Origin: Polyangium jinanense
GTDB taxonomy: Bacteria > Myxococcota > Polyangia > Polyangiales > Polyangiaceae
Reading direction: 5' to 3'
Length of the DNA: 34,158 nucleotides
NCBI RefSeq assembly: GCF_028435365.1
Contig: NZ_JAGTJJ010000090.1
Coordinates: 1 to 34,158 of the forward strand
A model generated the notes under the pieces. That model was not told the DNA's origin. It was given only the letters and a program-made list of their open reading frames with translations, and did not search any database. The position numbers and the translations under genes were made by a program. Of this stretch, positions 31,079 through 34,158 are shown piece by piece. Position 1 is the first letter of the stretch. Each line of letters starts with the position of its first letter.

Positions 31079-31993
31079 ATGATCACGACGCGGAGCCGGG
31101 CCGAGGTGGTTTCCGTGCTTCCCACCGGCGCGCTGTCTCTGGACCGACCGAAAGATGACCCAGCCGTGACGGAGCGCGCGCCCCGCCTCGCCTACCACGG
31201 AGGCATGGCAATCGCGCTGTTCTTCGTCGGGCACTGGACGTTGTCCATATTCTGCCAGACGTTTTTCCTGCACCGCTATGCCTCCCACCGCATGTTCACG
31301 ATGAGCAAGGGCTGGGAGCGCTTCTTTTATCTGCTCACGTTCATCGCGCAGGGCTCCTCGTACCTCGTCCCGCGAGCTTATGCGATCCTGCACCGGCATC
31401 ACCACGCCTACAGCGACACCGAGCGGGATCCGCATTCACCACGCCATACCGGCAATCCGTTCGCGATGATGTGGGGGACGAGGACGCGTTATCACGACCT
31501 CGCTTATCGCATCGAGACGCCCGAGCCGAAGTTCGACGGCGGATATCCCGAGTGGGACCTCGTCGACCGCATCGGCGGCGATTGGCCGGGCCGGCTCGCC
31601 TGGGGCACGGCGTACGTCGTTTTTTATCTCGTGTTCGCGACCGCCTGGTGGCAATTCTTGCTCTTGCCCGCGCACTTCCTGATGGGCGTCATTCACGGCG
31701 CGATCGTGAACTGGTGCGGTCACCGGTATGGATACCGGAATTTCGATAGCAAGGACGACTCGCGCAATACGCTGCCGTTCGATTTCGTGACGATGGGCGA
31801 GCTCTTCCAGAACAACCACCACCGTTTCGGCCAGGCGCCGAACTTCGCCGTGCGCGCCTGGGAGCTCGACCCGACGTGGCACGTCATCCGCTTGCTCGCC
31901 TTCCTGAAGATCATCGACCTCGGCGAGCACCTCCAGGTCGGCCGTTATGAGCCGACCCCGGAGGTTTCGCCCGTCATCGATACAGCGACGTGA
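31079..31993 (+). CDS. membrane fatty-acid desaturase (acyl-CoA delta-9 type)
   Basis: A 304-residue protein; ATG at 31079. The di-iron histidine boxes are HRYASH (65-70), HRHHH (105-109) and NNHHRF (245-250), with an additional HRYGYR at 215. These are the boxes of stearoyl-CoA/acyl-CoA desaturases. Hydrophobic segments (MAIALFFVGHWTLSIFCQTFFL and YVVFYLVFATAWWQFLLLPAHFLMG) give the usual four-span topology. It should introduce a double bond into acyl chains using O2 and reducing equivalents, adjusting membrane fluidity. Its 3' end overlaps that of the converging FabV-like gene by 20 bp, so antisense interference is possible. Confidence 0.92.
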   Translation: MITTRSRAEVVSVLPTGALSLDRPKDDPAVTERAPRLAYHGGMAIALFFVGHWTLSIFCQTFFLHRYASHRMFTMSKGWERFFYLLTFIAQGSSYLVPRAYAILHRHHHAYSDTERDPHSPRHTGNPFAMMWGTRTRYHDLAYRIETPEPKFDGGYPEWDLVDRIGGDWPGRLAWGTAYVVFYLVFATAWWQFLLLPAHFLMGVIHGAIVNWCGHRYGYRNFDSKDDSRNTLPFDFVTMGELFQNNHHRFGQAPNFAVRAWELDPTWHVIRLLAFLKIIDLGEHLQVGRYEPTPEVSPVIDTAT

Positions 31994-33065
31994 ATGCGTC
32001 GCGCAGGTTCTCCGGCGAAAGCGCGTCCTTTCGCCGGTGGAACTCGGGCAGGGCCGCTTGATAGGCCTCGTCGAGGCGGAAGATCGTGCTCTGGAAGTCC
32101 GGCGCGAAGATCGGCGCGGTCGCCGCCCCGAGCTCGAGCACATCCTGGTATTGCCCGCGCTCTTTCAGGATCTGCGCCGACAGGCCGTACATGAGCAATC
32201 CGCCGGGGATCGCGCCGAGCGCCGTCGTGGCCACGGCCGGATAACAGAGCCGCACCGTTCGCGCCCCGAACCGATCGTGAATCTCCTGCATCGTCTGGCG
32301 CTGAAGCTTCTTCGCCCCCGCGAGCGGGCCCATCGCATAAACCGGATCGTCGGGCTCGAAATCGTAATCGCAGAACGCGACCACGCTCTCGCCCTTCGCG
32401 ACGAGGCCCGCCGCCGCGAGCGGCTCGGCCCAGAGGAGCGACGAGGTGCCCATGAACCGGTTCGTCCGGTCGATGTCCGTGTCCGTCGCGACCTCGACCT
32501 CCACGAGCCCGACACGCCGGATGTTCTCCGGTCGGCTGAAATCCGGGACCTGCAGGATCGGATCGAACGCGACGTCGATGTCCTTCACGTTCGTCGGTCC
32601 ATGCTCGACGTACCGCTTCGTCGCGCCCGCCGCGATGCCGTTGACGAGGTGGACCGCGCGGTAGTTGCCCTTGAGCGCCGCGACGACCTCCTCCACGGTC
32701 TCGGGCTTCGTCGCGTCCGCGTTCCAGAAGCGCGCCGTGAGCCCCTCGGCCGTCGCCGCTTCGACGAGCGCCGCGACATGGTGGCCGCCGATCTGCATCT
32801 TCTCGCTGTCGTAGTGCACGCCGAAGACGGCCGCGCGCTCGCCGAAGAGGAGCTGCACCGCGAGCGCCCGCGTGATGCCGTTCGAGCCGCCGAGGATGAC
32901 GACGGCCGTGTCCTTCGCGAGGTTCGCGCCACGCGGCTTGATCATGGCTCGCTGCGCGGCGAAGAGCTCGCGCGCGACGCGAGGGCCATCCTGGGCCAGC
33001 GCTTGGACGATGGCGCGGCGATCGGTGCCGCCGAGCGGGAGCTTGCGGAAGACCTCGAGTTCCAT
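31974..33065 (-). CDS. FabV/TER-like enoyl reductase-type protein
   Basis: A 363-residue protein from ATG at 33065. The middle starts MIKPRGANLAKDTAVVILGGSNGITRALAVQLLFG, a Rossmann loop like that of trans-2-enoyl-CoA/ACP reductases (FabV/TER). YAMGPLAGAK at 243-252 is the Y-x8-K active site that distinguishes this group from ordinary SDRs (Y-x3-K or Y-x6-K). Other similar stretches are GVHYDSEK and AVHLVNGIAAG. It would reduce an enoyl thioester double bond with NAD(P)H in fatty-acid metabolism. The N-terminal 40 residues are extra. The location between a desaturase and an epimerase fits lipid metabolism. The match is by motif only. Confidence 0.62.
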   Translation of the reverse strand: MELEVFRKLPLGGTDRRAIVQALAQDGPRVARELFAAQRAMIKPRGANLAKDTAVVILGGSNGITRALAVQLLFGERAAVFGVHYDSEKMQIGGHHVAALVEAATAEGLTARFWNADATKPETVEEVVAALKGNYRAVHLVNGIAAGATKRYVEHGPTNVKDIDVAFDPILQVPDFSRPENIRRVGLVEVEVATDTDIDRTNRFMGTSSLLWAEPLAAAGLVAKGESVVAFCDYDFEPDDPVYAMGPLAGAKKLQRQTMQEIHDRFGARTVRLCYPAVATTALGAIPGGLLMYGLSAQILKERGQYQDVLELGAATAPIFAPDFQSTIFRLDEAYQAALPEFHRRKDALSPENLRDAFTSLYR

Positions 33066-33082
33066 GTCCGTAGCCTCTTACC

Positions 33083-34021
33083 ATGGTAAAGAGCGCCGTG
33101 GTGAAGACGGTCCTTTTGACGGGCGGCACCGGGTTCATCGGTCGGCGTCTCACGGAGACGCTTCTCCAGCGCGGTGACCGCGTGACAGTGCTCACGCGGG
33201 ATCCCAACCGAGCACGAGGCAAGCTGCCCGCGGGCGCGACGGCCGTCGCGTGGGATCCCGAGCACGAAGGTCCGTGGCTCGACGAGATCGGGCGCGCGTC
33301 GGCGATCATCCACCTCGCGGGCGAGCCCGTCGCGCAGCGATGGACCGACGAAGCACGCCGCGCGATCGTCGCGAGCCGCGTGGACTCGACGCGCCTCGTC
33401 GTGGAAGGCATCCGCCGCGCCGCGAAAAAGCCCGAGGTGTTCGTGTGCGCGTCGGCCGTCGGCTACTACGGGCCGAGGCCGCCGGACGAGGCGCTCGACG
33501 AGACGAGCCGCCGCGGCGAAGGGTTTCTCGCGGACGTGGTGACGCGATGGGAGGCCGAGGCGGCGAAGGCCGAGGCGCTCGGCGTGCGCACGGTGATGCT
33601 GCGGATCGGCGTCGTGCTCGGAGAAGGCGGCGGCGCGCTGGAGAAGATGCTCCTGCCCTTCAAGATGTTCGCAGGCGGGCCGATCGCGCCGGGCTCGCAG
33701 GTGATCGCGTGGGTGCACGCGGAGGACGTCGTGGGCCTCGCGCTGCTCGCGCTGAACGACACGCACGCGCGTGGACCGATCAACGTCGTCTCGCCCGAGC
33801 CTGCGACGAGCAAGGAGCTCGCGTCGGCGATCGGCCGCGTGATGCGCAGGCCCTCGTGGTTCACGACGCCCGAGGCCGCGGTGAAGGTCGCGCTCGGCAG
33901 CGAGGCTTCGATGGTGGTCACGACGGGGCAACGTGTCGTGCCTGCACGCGCCAAGGAGCTCGGCTACGTGTTTCAGTACCCGTCGCTCGTTCCGGCGCTC
34001 GCGTCGATCCTGACGCCGTAG
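33083..34021 (+). CDS. TIGR01777-type NAD-dependent epimerase/dehydratase
   Basis: A 312-residue protein from ATG at 33083 (GTG at 33101 is an alternative). It starts 17 bp from the divergent FabV-like ATG. The Rossmann loop is LLTGGTGFIGRRLTETL (T-G-x(2)-G-F-I-G). Family marks are VVAWDP, IIHLAGEPVAQRWTDEARRAI, ASAVGYYG (catalytic Tyr region) and MLRIGVVLGEGGGALEKMLLPFK, followed by GSQVIAWVHAEDVV and PINVVSPEP. Members (YfcH/SulA-like) are extended-SDR enzymes of unclear substrate, often annotated as nucleotide-sugar epimerases. All core features are intact. Confidence 0.92.
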   Translation: MVKSAVVKTVLLTGGTGFIGRRLTETLLQRGDRVTVLTRDPNRARGKLPAGATAVAWDPEHEGPWLDEIGRASAIIHLAGEPVAQRWTDEARRAIVASRVDSTRLVVEGIRRAAKKPEVFVCASAVGYYGPRPPDEALDETSRRGEGFLADVVTRWEAEAAKAEALGVRTVMLRIGVVLGEGGGALEKMLLPFKMFAGGPIAPGSQVIAWVHAEDVVGLALLALNDTHARGPINVVSPEPATSKELASAIGRVMRRPSWFTTPEAAVKVALGSEASMVVTTGQRVVPARAKELGYVFQYPSLVPALASILTP

Positions 34022-34158
34022 GGCGGCCTCTCGAAGCGCCTCAAAAGACGCCGGCCGCCGGGAGTCGCCGAGAAGTCGACCTTGTCGAGCAGCAACTTCC
34101 CGGGGGCCGGGACGGCCTGTTGAGACGCTCCCCCCGAAGCGCGCCGTCCATGAGTCCA
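34022..34158. other. right-edge stretch, no gene assigned
   Basis: The last 137 bases hold no gene I can support. A GGCGGCC/GGCCGCC pair (34022-34028 and 34053-34059) with a 24-base loop could be a weak terminator for the epimerase. One minus-strand frame stays open to the window edge and could be the tail of a gene continuing beyond, but its residues show no recognisable motif. Confidence 0.3.

Overview
The window looks like chromosomal DNA of a large-genome myxobacterium, probably of the Polyangiales/Sorangium type. The evidence is very high GC with GC-biased third positions (which opens long shadow frames on every strand), a Ser/Thr kinase next to a TPR-like secreted protein, and a high density of lipoproteins, several with Gly-Gly-X stalks. 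Eukaryote-like extracellular modules also occur (lamin-tail, IPT, Cys-rich, vWC/pacifastin-like repeats). This assignment rests on gene style; no rRNA or other phylogenetic marker is present. I saw no tRNA, rRNA or CRISPR array.

Layout. 1-92: end of an IS110-type transposase. 128-1098: a small secreted protein, a stunted lipoprotein ORF (minus strand) and a 21/22-bp tandem array of dyad-containing units. 1254-5819: signal-peptide TPR-like protein, membrane Ser/Thr kinase, two paralogous Cys-rich secreted proteins. 5831-9094: AraC-type regulator divergent from a cytochrome c/copper-monooxygenase-like lipoprotein and an SDR. 9203-12800: tight four-gene unit of lipoprotein, ECF sigma factor, zinc-finger-like anti-sigma membrane protein and secreted caspase-like protease. 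12985-16349: Gfo/Idh/MocA oxidoreductase, two minus-strand Gly-rich lipoproteins (one with a blue-copper domain), and an unknown membrane protein. 16445-18739: lytic transglycosylase lipoprotein. 18802-23281 (minus): modular lamin-tail lipoprotein, five-repeat Cys-rich lipoprotein, GH113-like glycosidase. 23375-25344: DNA polymerase X and a small membrane protein. 25557-28705: EF-G paralogue and an RCK-domain membrane protein. 28714-30860 (minus): aquaporin-family channel, sugar/choline-type nucleotidyltransferase, Gly-rich lipoprotein. 31079-34021: fatty-acid desaturase, FabV/TER-like reductase, TIGR01777-type epimerase.

How the genes work together. The strongest candidate system is the 9203-12800 operon. 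Its ECF sigma and membrane anti-sigma genes overlap by 16 bp, the anti-sigma and caspase genes overlap by 4 bp (ATGA), and a lipoprotein leads the unit. The caspase has a signal peptide, an intact His-Cys dyad, an EF-hand-like loop and a C-terminal region that may be an outer-membrane beta barrel, so it may be an envelope-stress-controlled surface protease. The desaturase, reductase and epimerase form a possible lipid-modification neighbourhood. Several otherwise ordinary enzymes carry striking losses of canonical residues: PolX without PHP metal ligands, an aquaporin with HPA for the second NPA, an EF-G with a changed switch II, and an RCK channel without a K+ filter.

Limits: starts were chosen by eye from Shine-Dalgarno matches and homology style. 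Family names come from motifs recalled from memory, not from searches.
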